NCBI RefSeq assembly: GCF_030908385.1
Contig: NZ_CP133091.1
Location: forward strand, 1,970,128-2,034,127
Direction of reading: 5' to 3'
DNA from: Mangrovimonas sp. YM274
GTDB lineage: Bacteria > Bacteroidota > Bacteroidia > Flavobacteriales > Flavobacteriaceae
DNA: 64,000 nucleotides
Each line of letters opens with the position of its first letter. Position 1 is the stretch's first letter. The notes below the pieces were generated by a model. That model worked only from the letters and a program-made list of their open reading frames with translations, was not told the DNA's origin and did no database searches. The position numbers were made by a program, and so were the translations under genes. Shown one piece after another: positions 27,429-36,811 of the stretch.

Positions 27429-28379
27429 TTAAAAATCGGTGTCTATTTTATTTTTGTGCTTATTGGCACGTTGCTTTCGCTTCATTTCATCTTTGGCCGA
27501 ATTGTTGTTATCTGGTTCTTTATCCTTGTGGAAATCAAATCGATAAGAAGCCCCTAGGTTTACGTTAAATACTGAAGGCGTATCTTTGGTATTTAGGGTT
27601 ATGGCCGTATCCAATTGAAAATCTTTGCTCCACAAATAAGCGCCGCCAAATCTAAACAAATTATCGGCGTAAAAGTCACTTTTGATGCCTTGAGTTTCCC
27701 CAAACAACACCCATTGTTCGTTTAGGGATTTTGTTAAGGTGATGATGTATTGAAAATCGGAATAATCAGAACCTATTCTGTCTTTGATTAAGTTCAAAAC
27801 CAATACCCAACCATTACTGAAATTATTTTGGGTAGCAATCATAACCTTAGGGCTAAAGCCTTCTACATCTGGGGCAGTATACGGATTGTCTTTAGAGTCA
27901 AAATTGGCGCCAACAAAAGCAGAAACGGCCGGAATTAAGGATTTCCATTGAAATTTTCGGTTGGCATGGTAGCTATAGACATTAGGTTTGTCTTCTTGGT
28001 TTTTATAAGGGTCGTAAATTAAATATTTGGCACCAAGCGTAAAGTTTTTAAAGTTGGAACGCTTCGTCTCGGAAGAAATGGCAGAACGATTATCTGTAAA
28101 TTTATCGTTTTGATAGGTGCCTTCCAAGCTAACTTCCAACTGTTCAAAAAACAGGCCGTATCTAGCCATGAAGTCGGCTCCAAAACCAGATACCTCGTAT
28201 TGAAGAGGCGTGTGTTTTTCTTTTACAAAGTATGGCCCCATTTCAAATTGAAGCACATTGGTACCAACAGAGAAGGCACTTCTTGAAACACCTGGGCGGT
28301 TAGAATTGATAACATCAGTATATTGGCCAAAAGATAGGGATGTGGCAAAAAATGCGAATAACAATAAATAGGTCTTCAT
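27429..28379 (-). CDS. Outer-membrane transporter-like beta-barrel protein
   Basis: 316 residues from the ATG at 28379 (MKTYLLLFAFFATSLSFGQ, signal peptide ending in FGQ); an ATG six codons upstream at 28397 is also possible. The mature protein is beta-rich with alternating hydrophobic strands (QFEMGPYFV, VSLEGTYQND, WVLVLNLI, NVNLGASYRFDF) and resembles the transporter family related to phenol meta-pathway MetA. The C-terminal 40 residues are charged. The substrate is unknown. Confidence 0.72.
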   Translation of the reverse strand: MKTYLLLFAFFATSLSFGQYTDVINSNRPGVSRSAFSVGTNVLQFEMGPYFVKEKHTPLQYEVSGFGADFMARYGLFFEQLEVSLEGTYQNDKFTDNRSAISSETKRSNFKNFTLGAKYLIYDPYKNQEDKPNVYSYHANRKFQWKSLIPAVSAFVGANFDSKDNPYTAPDVEGFSPKVMIATQNNFSNGWVLVLNLIKDRIGSDYSDFQYIITLTKSLNEQWVLFGETQGIKSDFYADNLFRFGGAYLWSKDFQLDTAITLNTKDTPSVFNVNLGASYRFDFHKDKEPDNNNSAKDEMKRKQRANKHKNKIDTDF

Positions 28380-28439
28380 AGATTGTATCTGGTTCATAAT
28401 TTTTTGGGTCTAGGACGTTTTTAGTTTCCTGTTTGCATT

Positions 28440-28473
28440 CAAAACTACACATTTTTTTTCATTCTAAAATCAA
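28440..28473 (-). promoter_or_regulatory. Promoter TTG-N23-TAGTTTTG for the outer membrane protein
   Basis: TAGTTTTG at 28447-28440 and TTG at 28473-28471 on the minus strand, 23 bases apart; the box is 42-60 bases before the two candidate ATGs. Confidence 0.5.
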
Positions 28474-28550
28474 ACAATGATAAGGACACCAAGGAATCTA
28501 TTTTATAATTTTTTTAAGGATTTATGCGGGGGTCTAAGGAAAGAGAATTG

Positions 28551-28558
28551 TATTTTTG
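28551..28558 (+). promoter_or_regulatory. -7 element TATTTTTG for the DUF4834-YfhO-glycosyltransferase-flippase operon
   Basis: 14 bases before the ATG at 28573, so the leader would be only a few bases. No TTG at -33. Confidence 0.5.
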
Positions 28559-28572
28559 ACAAAAATTAATTC

Positions 28573-28857
28573 ATGTTGCAAACAGCATCTGCGGTGGGCC
28601 TTTTACGAACAATATTAATTATACTGCTGATTTATTACGGATTGAAAATTCTTTCTAGAATTTTTGCACCTTACTTGGTACGTTATATGTCCAAAAAAAT
28701 GCAGGAACGCTTTGGAGGGCAATTCCAACAGCAACAACCATATAGAGAAAAGGAAAAACAAAACGTTGGGGAAACGGTCATTGATAAGATGCCCAAAACC
28801 GACGCGTCTTCAAATAAAACCGTAGGAGAATATATAGATTACGAAGAAATTGATTAA
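28573..28857 (+). CDS. DUF4834 family small membrane protein
   Basis: 94 residues. One transmembrane helix (about 8-32, LLRTILIILLIYYGLKILSR) and a charged cytoplasmic tail ending in GEYIDYEEID, the conserved terminus of this Bacteroidota family. In many Flavobacteriia it precedes yfhO, as here (29-base gap), so it is likely coexpressed. The function is unknown. Confidence 0.85.
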   Translation: MLQTASAVGLLRTILIILLIYYGLKILSRIFAPYLVRYMSKKMQERFGGQFQQQQPYREKEKQNVGETVIDKMPKTDASSNKTVGEYIDYEEID

Positions 28858-28886
28858 TTTTCGCAATCATTCGATAATATATATTC

Positions 28887-31310
28887 ATGCATTTTCCAAT
28901 CAGAAAAATTCTTCCACACTTACTGGTTTTAGTAGGTTTTATTGTTGTTTCATTAGCATATTTTAGTCCCGTTTTAAAAGGAAAGGAAATCTTCCAAAGT
29001 GATATTATGCACTATAAGGGGATGGCCAAACAACAAAACGATTTTAGAGAGGAAACAGGTACAGAAACCTATTGGACCAACAGTGCTTTTGGAGGAATGC
29101 CAACCTATCAATTGGGAGCACATTATCCCCATAACTACATCAAGAAATTAGATTTAACGCTTCGGTTTTTACCAAGACCAGCCGATTATCTATTTCTATA
29201 TTTTATAGGGTTTTATATTCTATTATTGGTGCTAAAGGTGGACTTTAAGTTAGCAGGATTGGGAGCTTTGGCTTTCGGTTTTTCCACCTATCTTATTATT
29301 ATTTTAGGAGTAGGACACAATGCCAAAGCACATGCTATTGCTTATATGCCTTTAGTATTGAGTGGAATTATACTCACCTTTAGAAAGAAGTATATTGGAG
29401 GTTTTCTACTAACTGCCGTTGCCTTGGCTTTGGAAATCTGTGCTAACCACTTTCAAATGACCTATTACTTGCTGTTGTTAGTGTTGGTTTTAGGTGTTGC
29501 TTATTTGGTGGATGCTTATAGAAAAAAGGAATTACCACATTTTTTTAAATCCGTTGGAATGATGGCTGTAGCAGCTATTTTGGCCGTAGGACTGAATGCC
29601 ACGAACATCATGGCGACTCAAGAATATGTTAAAGAAAGTACCCGCGGCAAAAGTGAATTGACCATAAATGCCGATGGTTCCCCTAGAGAAGTTACTAGTG
29701 GTTTAAGTAAAGATTACATCACCGAATATAGTTATGGATTGTTGGAAACATTTAATTTGTTTATCCCTCGATTTATGGGAGGTGGTAGCCATGAAGATGT
29801 GGGGCCAGATTCTGCCATGTATAAGTTTTATACCAATATTGGGGCCTCTCCAGTAGAGGCTGCAAGAGAAGTGCAGGCCACACCTACGTATTGGGGAGAC
29901 CAAAGCATTGTGGAAGCACCTGCCTATATTGGCGCGGTGGTATTATTTCTCTTTGTTTTAGCTTTGTTTTTGCTGCAGGGTCGCTTAAAATGGTGGCTTG
30001 TGGGAGGCTCTATACTATCCTTATTATTGTCTTACGGAAAGAATTTAGGGTTCCTAACAGATCTATTTATAGACTATGTCCCATTATATAACAAATTTAG
30101 GGCTGTTAGTTCCATTCAGGTGATTTTGGAATTGTGTGTTCCTGTATTGGCTATTTTGGGGCTTACCCAATTATTTAAAAATGAAGACAGTAAGGGAACC
30201 AAGGAAAAGGCTTTAAAGTATTCGGCGATGATTACGGGTGGTTTGGCTTTAATCTTTTTATTGTTTAAATCTTCTTTCTTGGATTTTGTTGGTATAAATG
30301 ATGGCTATTTCCGTCAGGCTTATGGTGAATATGGTCAAAGTTTTGTAGATGCCTTAAGAGAAGATAGAAAGTCTATGTTTACAGCAGATACCATCAGAAC
30401 GTTGGTTTTGGTACTATTGGCTTCCGGAACTATTTTCTTATTCCTTCGCAAAAAATTGTCGCAAGGAAAAGTTATTTTGGTAATTGCCTTATTGATTGTG
30501 TTTGACTTGGTTGGTGTGGATCGACGCTATGTGAACAATGATAATTTTGTATCCTCTTTAAAGGTGAATAATCCTTATCAAGCTTCTGCGGTGGATCTGG
30601 AAATCATGAAGGATCAATCGCATTATAGAGTGTTTGATTTAACTTCAGGAGGAGCTAGAGCTTCTTATTTCCATAACTCTTTAAGTGGATATCACGCTGC
30701 GAAATTGGGACGTTATAATGAATTGTATGAGTTCCATGTGTCCAAAAACAATATGGAAGTGCTCAATATGTTGAATACAAAGTACATCATTGCTCAAGAT
30801 GAAAAAGGAAATGTGTTTCCTTACACCAATGAAGAAGCTAATGGTAATGCTTGGTTTGTTTCGGACTTGAAAGCTGTTGAAACGGCTAATGAGGAAATTT
30901 TGTTATTGGATAGTTTGAATACCAAAACTACGGCGATTTCTTCTTTGCCAATTGAATCGAAAAAGTTTTCGGTAGATTCTTTAGCGACGATCACTTTAAC
31001 TGATTTTAAACCGAATTACCTAAAATATTCTTCCAATAATAAGAATGATGGTTTTGTAGTGTTTTCTGAAATTTACTATGGTCAAGGTTGGCAAGCCTAT
31101 GTAGATGGCGTTGAGACAGATCACGTTAGAGTCAATTATGTATTGAGAGGAATGAATGTGCCATCGGGTACACACACCATAGAGTTTAAGTTTGAACCAA
31201 AAGTAATCGCAACAGGTAGTAAGATTTCCTTAGCGAGTTCCATTGTATTGGTTCTGTTACTTATTGGAGGTGGATTTTTAGGATATAAAAAAATAAATGA
31301 AAGTGCCTAA
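28887..31310 (+). CDS. YfhO family membrane protein
   Basis: 807 residues with about twelve hydrophobic helices from residue 8 to about 570, a soluble domain, and a final helix near the C-terminus. Recognisable segments are LKGKEIFQSDIMHYKGMAKQ (29-48) and GGMPTYQLGAHYP, then FSEIYYGQGWQAYVDG near the end, typical of the family. YfhO proteins resemble GT-C glycosyltransferases and are linked in Firmicutes to glycosylation of lipoteichoic acid; the role in Bacteroidota is not established. It overlaps the next gene by 14 bases. Confidence 0.88.
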   Translation: MHFPIRKILPHLLVLVGFIVVSLAYFSPVLKGKEIFQSDIMHYKGMAKQQNDFREETGTETYWTNSAFGGMPTYQLGAHYPHNYIKKLDLTLRFLPRPADYLFLYFIGFYILLLVLKVDFKLAGLGALAFGFSTYLIIILGVGHNAKAHAIAYMPLVLSGIILTFRKKYIGGFLLTAVALALEICANHFQMTYYLLLLVLVLGVAYLVDAYRKKELPHFFKSVGMMAVAAILAVGLNATNIMATQEYVKESTRGKSELTINADGSPREVTSGLSKDYITEYSYGLLETFNLFIPRFMGGGSHEDVGPDSAMYKFYTNIGASPVEAAREVQATPTYWGDQSIVEAPAYIGAVVLFLFVLALFLLQGRLKWWLVGGSILSLLLSYGKNLGFLTDLFIDYVPLYNKFRAVSSIQVILELCVPVLAILGLTQLFKNEDSKGTKEKALKYSAMITGGLALIFLLFKSSFLDFVGINDGYFRQAYGEYGQSFVDALREDRKSMFTADTIRTLVLVLLASGTIFLFLRKKLSQGKVILVIALLIVFDLVGVDRRYVNNDNFVSSLKVNNPYQASAVDLEIMKDQSHYRVFDLTSGGARASYFHNSLSGYHAAKLGRYNELYEFHVSKNNMEVLNMLNTKYIIAQDEKGNVFPYTNEEANGNAWFVSDLKAVETANEEILLLDSLNTKTTAISSLPIESKKFSVDSLATITLTDFKPNYLKYSSNNKNDGFVVFSEIYYGQGWQAYVDGVETDHVRVNYVLRGMNVPSGTHTIEFKFEPKVIATGSKISLASSIVLVLLLIGGGFLGYKKINESA

Positions 31311-32580
31311 AAAAGCACTCATTATAACATATTATTGGCCTCCAGCTGGCGGACCTGGAGTGCAACGCTGGTTGAAATTCGTAAAGTATTTGCCACAATT
31401 TACTGTGGAACCTATCGTGTTTTGTCCGGAGAACCCCAATTATCCTATTGTGGACCAAAATATGTTGAATGAAGTTCCGGAAGGCATCACGGTTTTAAAA
31501 TTTCCTATTAAAGAACCCTATCGTTTTGCCAATTTCATTTCCAAGAACAAAGCCAGTGAGATTAGCTCTGGGGTAATTCCAAAAGCCAAAAAGCAATCCT
31601 TTGTTCAAAAGCTATTGCTGTATGTTCGTGGTAACTTTTTTATTCCAGATGCTCGTAAAAACTGGGTAAGACCTTCGGTTGAATTTCTTTCAGAATATAT
31701 CTCAAAGAATAACATTGAAACGATTATAACCACAGGACCTCCACATAGCTTGCATTTAATAGGAATGCAGTTAAAGGCTAGATTAGGAGTGACTTGGATT
31801 GCAGATTTTAGGGATCCCTGGACTACGATTGGTTATCACAAGGAACTTAAGCTTTCTAAATCTTCTAAAGAAAAGCACTTGAAATTGGAGCAGCAAGTGC
31901 TGCAAACTGCCAACCATATTTTGGTAACAAGTAATAACACTAAATTGGAGTTTGAAACCAAAACGAGTCAGCCTATAACGGTTATCACCAACGGATACGA
32001 TACTCATAAGGTCGCTAGACCCAAAAAGGATAAAAAGTTTACGATGTCCCATATCGGGTCTTTGTTGTCTGAACGTAATCCTGTTCAATTTTGGCAAGCT
32101 ATTGCTGAGTTGATTGAAGAAAATGAAGCCTTCCGTAAAGTGTTTCAACTTAATTTGACAGGGGTGGTTAGCGACGATGTACTTCAGAGTATTTATAAGC
32201 ATAACCTAAGGGAATATGTTCGTTTAGAGGGATATGTGCCGCATAGCGAAGCGATAAAAGCCCAAATGCAATCACAGGTGTTGTTGTTAATCGAAATAGA
32301 TTCTGAAGATACCAAAGTGATCATTCCCGGGAAATTATTTGAGTATATGATTTCCAATACGCCCATAATTGCTATTGGGCCTAGACAGTCTGATGTGGAA
32401 CGAATTATTAAGGAAACCAACACAGGACACTATTTTTACTACGATGAAAAGCAGCGTATAAAGTCGCAAATATTATTGTATTTTGAAGCTTACAAAGCAA
32501 ATTCATTGGTAACACAGCCTATTGGTTTGCAACAATACAGTAGAAAATCATTGACTGAAAAACTGTCCAAACTAATTTAA
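31297..32580 (+). CDS. Glycosyltransferase, GT4-like
   Basis: 427 residues. The N-terminal Rossmann half begins ITYYWPPAGGPGVQRWLKFV, the typical start of bacterial GT4 enzymes that build surface glycans, and WIADFRDPWT follows at about 165. The C-terminal half has GKLFEYMISNTPIIAIGP, which matches the nucleotide-sugar-binding GKxxEYM loop. It is cytoplasmic, working at the membrane. It overlaps yfhO by 14 bases and precedes a flippase by 16 bases, so it belongs to a small surface-polysaccharide operon. Confidence 0.88.
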   Translation: MKVPKKALIITYYWPPAGGPGVQRWLKFVKYLPQFTVEPIVFCPENPNYPIVDQNMLNEVPEGITVLKFPIKEPYRFANFISKNKASEISSGVIPKAKKQSFVQKLLLYVRGNFFIPDARKNWVRPSVEFLSEYISKNNIETIITTGPPHSLHLIGMQLKARLGVTWIADFRDPWTTIGYHKELKLSKSSKEKHLKLEQQVLQTANHILVTSNNTKLEFETKTSQPITVITNGYDTHKVARPKKDKKFTMSHIGSLLSERNPVQFWQAIAELIEENEAFRKVFQLNLTGVVSDDVLQSIYKHNLREYVRLEGYVPHSEAIKAQMQSQVLLLIEIDSEDTKVIIPGKLFEYMISNTPIIAIGPRQSDVERIIKETNTGHYFYYDEKQRIKSQILLYFEAYKANSLVTQPIGLQQYSRKSLTEKLSKLI

Positions 32581-32596
32581 ACCAACCTGAACTTAT

Positions 32597-34054
32597 ATGG
32601 GAATTGTCATTAAACAATCCTTTAAAAACACAGTCAGTACATATCTAGGATTTGGTATTGGTGCCATCAATACTTTGTTTTTGTATACCAATTTCATTTC
32701 TGACGAATATTATGGATTGGTTGGTTTTATCTTATCTGCGGCCAATATCATGATGCCTTTAATGGCTTTTGGGGTGCAGAACACCATGATTAAGTTTTAT
32801 TCAACTTATAAAACCAAAAATAGCATCAACAGTTTTTTAACCTTAATGTTGTTTTTGCCTTTGGCAATGGCTATTCCAATAGGGGGTATAGGCTTTTTTG
32901 CCCATGATATGATTTCCAATTGGTTGGGTGCCGAAAATGAAATCGTGAAAGGCTACGTGTGGCATATTTTTATCACAGCTGTGGCTATGGCCTATTTTGA
33001 AGTGTTTTTTGCTTGGGCCAAAGTACAGATGCAAACGGTTTTTGGAAATTTCATGAAGGAAGTATTCCACCGAATAGCGATTATGATCCTCCTATTTGCC
33101 GTTTATTTTAATTGGTTTACCGTAGAACAGTTTATAAATGCTTTGGTTGGGGTATATGTGCTAAGGATGGTGGTAATGAAACTGTATGCGTATAGTGTGC
33201 GTTGGCCGGTGATTCGATTTTCTAAAATTGAAAATTTGAGTGCTATTTTAAAGTATTCGTCGCTTATCATCATAGCAGGTTCTATAGCAACGCTTATTTT
33301 GGATATTGATAAGTTCATGTTGGGTAAGTTACGGCCAGATATTGAAGAAGTGGCTTATTATAGTGTGGCCATTTTTATAGCCACCGTTATTGCGGTGCCT
33401 CAAAGGGCGATGCACCAAATTTTGATGCCTTTAACTGCAAAATTGTTAAATGATAAAAACACGGTGGAGCTAAGGGGACTTTACCAAAGGTCCTCACTAA
33501 ACCTCTACGTAGTAAGTGGCTTGATTTTTTTGTTGATTGTTTTGAATATTAATGAGCTTTATTTAATTATTCCAAAGGAATTTAGAGAAGGCTTGTTAGT
33601 GGTGTTTTTGATTAGTGCAGCAAAATTATACGATAATGTGATGGGGAATAACAACGCCATTTTGTTCAACAGTGATTATTATAGAATGGTCTTGTTTTTT
33701 GGGGTATTGTTGACCATTTTAATTGTTCTGTTAAATTTAGTCTTTATTCCTAAGTATGGAATGAATGGAGCGGCAATAGCAACCTTTATAGCTATATTTA
33801 TCTATAACTCTATAAAAATATACTTTGTCAAAATGAAATTTGGAATATGGCCCTTTAGTAAGGGGACAGTGCAATTAAGCTTATTGATTGTATTGCTATT
33901 GCCTCTGTTCTATGTATGGGATTTTCCGTTTCATCCAATATTAAATATTTGTTTAAAATCGTTTTTGATTGTCTTGTTATACGGTTTACTGGTTTTTAAA
34001 TTTCGGATTTCCCAGGATATCCATGAGCTTGTAGAGAAGAGATTTAAAAAATAG
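32597..34054 (+). CDS. Polysaccharide/O-antigen flippase, MATE-fold (Wzx-like)
   Basis: 485 residues, almost entirely hydrophobic with about fourteen helices (GFGIGAINTLFLYTNFISDE at the start, AVFIATVIAVPQRA, KYGMNGAAIATFIAIFIYNS). Such proteins move lipid-linked sugars across the inner membrane. It lies after a glycosyltransferase and YfhO. The C-terminus ends in basic residues. The donor glycan is unknown. Confidence 0.85.
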   Translation: MGIVIKQSFKNTVSTYLGFGIGAINTLFLYTNFISDEYYGLVGFILSAANIMMPLMAFGVQNTMIKFYSTYKTKNSINSFLTLMLFLPLAMAIPIGGIGFFAHDMISNWLGAENEIVKGYVWHIFITAVAMAYFEVFFAWAKVQMQTVFGNFMKEVFHRIAIMILLFAVYFNWFTVEQFINALVGVYVLRMVVMKLYAYSVRWPVIRFSKIENLSAILKYSSLIIIAGSIATLILDIDKFMLGKLRPDIEEVAYYSVAIFIATVIAVPQRAMHQILMPLTAKLLNDKNTVELRGLYQRSSLNLYVVSGLIFLLIVLNINELYLIIPKEFREGLLVVFLISAAKLYDNVMGNNNAILFNSDYYRMVLFFGVLLTILIVLLNLVFIPKYGMNGAAIATFIAIFIYNSIKIYFVKMKFGIWPFSKGTVQLSLLIVLLLPLFYVWDFPFHPILNICLKSFLIVLLYGLLVFKFRISQDIHELVEKRFKK

Positions 34055-34069
34055 TTAGTCTATTAAATG

Positions 34070-34118
34070 AGAAAACCCCGTGAGCTGCTTTGAGGCATAC
34101 TTCTCACAGGGGATTTCT
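34070..34118. terminator. Hairpin between convergent genes
   Basis: A long stem (about 15 bp with one bulged A) pairs AGAAAACCCC-GTGAG with its complement around an 18-base loop. There is no T-run on either side, so it is a weak terminator or an RNA-end structure. Confidence 0.5.
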
Positions 34119-34146
34119 AACTAACCAACCAAAAATTGTATATATG

Positions 34147-35214
34147 TTATCTTCTTCCAGAACTTCTTTGAGAACCATTATTGGTAGCTCTTTTGTTCGA
34201 AGAAGTTGTATTTCTACTTTGAGTTACTTTAGCAGCTCTACTGTTTGTTTGTCTGCTATTATATGTACGATCATTAGAACGATTTGGTTGTCTCGATTCT
34301 AATTTTTTTCGTCTTTCAGAACTGTTATTTACCGTTTTTCTTGAACTACTCGTTCTAGTTGTTTGTATTCTAGAATTTTGAGTATTTCTATTCAAATTTG
34401 AATAATTTGAAGTTTTTCTATTATTTGCTACGCTTTTAGTTCTAGATGATCCTTCCGTCGCTCTATTGTTAACCGTAGCCACACGTCTTTGCGGTGTGGA
34501 TTCTTGTCTATAACGCTCATGAGTTCGGTTTTGTTGTGCGTTGGTACGTCTAGAATTAATTGCTACAGCACTTCTGCGTCCATTAACATTAACGGGTCTA
34601 GCATTGTTATGGTAAGGTCTGTAATAATTATGTCTTACTGGTGTATAATGCCTTCTATAAGGTTTAGGACTTACCATGCAATAATTGTAGGACGGAACCA
34701 CATAGTATCTATGCCATGGTCGATACACATAGGCTCGGTTATAAACATTTATATAACCAGTACAATGGGTATAGGTTCGGTAGTTATTGTAATGAACATA
34801 TAAACCGCCTATTCTTGCAATACGACCAAAGTTGTTATAGTGGATATTTACGTTTCCTGCTCTTACAATTCTTCCGTAGTAATCATAAAAAATAGGCACA
34901 TGTTCAATTTGAATGATTGCTCCAAAGTCGTCATACTGAATAAAAGGACTGTAGTTATATCCAGAATTAAAGCTTATTGAGAAATTTGGTGAATTGAAAG
35001 CCACATTTACATCGGGTCCATATTTGGGAACATAAAAATCGAATTGGCCATCTGGAAATATGGAAAATTCTATTCCACCTTCCGTAAAAATGAAAGAATT
35101 ACCATAACCTCCTGCATAGGTGTGGGAAATAGTATTGTTGCTGTAAGTAGATGTTGCGAATACAGATACACCTGCTAGAAGTAAACTCGTAAATAATAAA
35201 ATAATCTTTTTCAT
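34147..35214 (-). CDS. Secreted Tyr-rich repeat protein with basic low-complexity tail
   Basis: 355 residues. The signal peptide is MKKIILLFTSLLLAGVSVFA. Residues 95-158 are four tandem 16-residue repeats (pattern [DN]x[FY]GxIxxxxxxxxxY: DDFGAIIQIEHVPIFY, DYYGRIVRAGNVNIHY, NNFGRIARIGGLYVHY, then a degenerate copy). After a Tyr/His/Pro-rich linker, residues about 210-355 are a low-complexity tail of Arg, Asn, Ser and Thr with no hydrophobic segment. It is probably periplasmic or surface-exposed and strongly basic. The family is not recognised. Confidence 0.7.
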   Translation of the reverse strand: MKKIILLFTSLLLAGVSVFATSTYSNNTISHTYAGGYGNSFIFTEGGIEFSIFPDGQFDFYVPKYGPDVNVAFNSPNFSISFNSGYNYSPFIQYDDFGAIIQIEHVPIFYDYYGRIVRAGNVNIHYNNFGRIARIGGLYVHYNNYRTYTHCTGYINVYNRAYVYRPWHRYYVVPSYNYCMVSPKPYRRHYTPVRHNYYRPYHNNARPVNVNGRRSAVAINSRRTNAQQNRTHERYRQESTPQRRVATVNNRATEGSSRTKSVANNRKTSNYSNLNRNTQNSRIQTTRTSSSRKTVNNSSERRKKLESRQPNRSNDRTYNSRQTNSRAAKVTQSRNTTSSNKRATNNGSQRSSGRR

Positions 35215-35340
35215 AATAGATGATTTTAAGGGTTCAGTTTATACAAAACAAACAGCGTGCCAAATATGATTTGCCTTTACAATGTATACTCAACAATCAG
35301 ATCAGGACGATGTGATTTAATAGGTTAAATAACCTATTTA
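35215..35340. other. Non-coding upstream region of the repeat protein
   Basis: No ORF or clear promoter box (no CAAAnnTA) is visible here. The GGTTAAATAACC inverted repeat at about 35323-35334 is the only regular element. Confidence 0.4.
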
Positions 35341-35341
35341 T

Positions 35342-35589
35342 CAGTTAGGTATTGGTTGTGTTTTATTGAATGGTCCGTCGATTAAATTTTCAATAATAAA
35401 AAATATGTATTTGTTGAAACAAAGTTTGCTTTGGACTTTTTACAAACCGCTACGGAGTTATTTTGCGATTTTACACAACCTTTGCAGTTTGAAAAGCCGG
35501 GGAATAACTACCCAAACACATACAATTTGCAAATTGATAGTACTACGGGGCATATTTTTATTTTCTTAGGTGATTTTGTGGCCAGATAG
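35342..35589 (+). pseudogene. Possible frameshifted or eroded small gene
   Basis: Two overlapping frames look as if they belong together. One frame is open from 35333 and has a TTG at 35366; the other is open from 35386 to a TAG at 35587-35589 and encodes a protein-like stretch (KFALDFLQTATELF ... QPLQFEKPGNNYPNTYNLQ ... IDSTTGHIFIFLGDFVAR) but has no start codon. A single extra A in the six-A run at 35398-35403 would fuse them into about 75 codons. A strong terminator follows at 35611. It could be a remnant, a sequencing error or chance; the residue composition of the second frame favours real coding ancestry. Confidence 0.35.
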
Positions 35590-35610
35590 TCCAATTGAGT
35601 TAAAAATTTT

Positions 35611-35637
35611 AAAAGGCCTTTTAAAGGTCTTTTTTTA
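35611..35637 (+). terminator. Terminator at the end of the 35.4-35.6 kb stretch
   Basis: AAAAGGCCTTT pairs with AAAGGTCTTTT (one G-U pair) and is followed by seven T. It terminates a plus-strand transcript although no intact gene precedes it. Confidence 0.75.
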
Positions 35638-35740
35638 TTTGGGTGCTATAATCTGGATTTATTGATTTTATCTATTCCTTATAATATGTAGTAAAATTCT
35701 TTTTATTACTTTTAACTTGCTAACCAGCAAATCATAGCAG

Positions 35741-36808
35741 ATGGATCAATCTGAGATTACTTGTAAAAATTGTGAAAATAATTTTGATGCTCAATTTGAG
35801 TTTTGTCCCTATTGCGGTCAAAAGGTTGATGAACAGTTAACTTTAGGAGTTTTGTTCTATAATACCATCAGTAATTACTTTTCTTTTGATGCCCGTTTTT
35901 TTAAGAGTTTTATTCCCTTAATGACCAGGCCTGGCTATTTGGCAAGTAAATTTATTGGCGGAAAACGCTTGTTGTATTTGCATCCTGCACAGATGTATCT
36001 GTTTATTTCGGTTGTTTTTTTCTTCGTGTTCTCATTTGTTACTAGAGAACAAACTCAAAAGTTGGATACAGCTCTAAAATCCGAATTTGAGCATAAAAAA
36101 GAATATTTAGATTCTATTAAACGAGCAGTTTCAGATTCGGTAACAGTTGCAGAGGTAAATCAAAAACTGAAAGATTCCAAGGTTGGTTTCCAATTGGACG
36201 AATCTGGTTTTAAGGTTTTGGATTCCTTGAAGGCGCCAAAAGAAAAAGAGGTGCTTAAAACTGGATTCAATTTTAATCAGGAAGCCATAGATTCTTTAAT
36301 TGCTTCTGGTGCTCCTGATGAGGATATTTATAAAGAAATGGGAATGGACGACGACGACAGTGCTTTTACCAGGCGTTTGTATCACCAAGCATTAAAATTT
36401 TATAAGAATAGGAGTGGAGGCTCTATTTTGCAAGCATTTTATGATAGCATTCCTATTTCCATGTTTATTTTGCTTCCAATTTTTGCACTAATTTTAAAGT
36501 TGTTTTTCTATCGAAAGGGAAAGTATGCGCACCATCTGGTTTTTACCTTTTACTTTTTCTCTTTCTTATTCATGGTTTTTAGCATATTGGTAATCTGTAA
36601 TTTGGTTTGGAAAGGGTTTCCAGGTTGGATAAACAGTTTTATTATGTTTTCAACCTTCTTTTATTTATTGATTGCCATTAAAAAGTTCTATAGGCAAGGA
36701 TGGTTTTTAAGTTTTTTAAAGGCTAGTATTGTATCCTTTAGCTTCTTGATGTTTGTAATTCCGTTGGCAGTAATTGTAATGGGAGTTTCAGCATTTATGT
36801 TTTACTAA
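35741..36808 (+). CDS. Zinc-ribbon membrane protein (DUF3667-like)
   Basis: 355 residues. The N-terminus is a zinc ribbon with two CxxC pairs (ITCKNCENN at 6-14 and FEFCPYCGQKV at 24-34). Residues about 40-90 (YFSFDARFFKSFIPLMTRPG, LYLHPAQMYLFISVVFFFV) match DUF3667-type proteins, with one hydrophobic helix there, a charged coiled-coil-prone insert of about 130 residues, and three or four more helices from about 230 to the end. Function unknown. Confidence 0.72.
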   Translation: MDQSEITCKNCENNFDAQFEFCPYCGQKVDEQLTLGVLFYNTISNYFSFDARFFKSFIPLMTRPGYLASKFIGGKRLLYLHPAQMYLFISVVFFFVFSFVTREQTQKLDTALKSEFEHKKEYLDSIKRAVSDSVTVAEVNQKLKDSKVGFQLDESGFKVLDSLKAPKEKEVLKTGFNFNQEAIDSLIASGAPDEDIYKEMGMDDDDSAFTRRLYHQALKFYKNRSGGSILQAFYDSIPISMFILLPIFALILKLFFYRKGKYAHHLVFTFYFFSFLFMVFSILVICNLVWKGFPGWINSFIMFSTFFYLLIAIKKFYRQGWFLSFLKASIVSFSFLMFVIPLAVIVMGVSAFMFY

Positions 36809-36811
36809 AGA

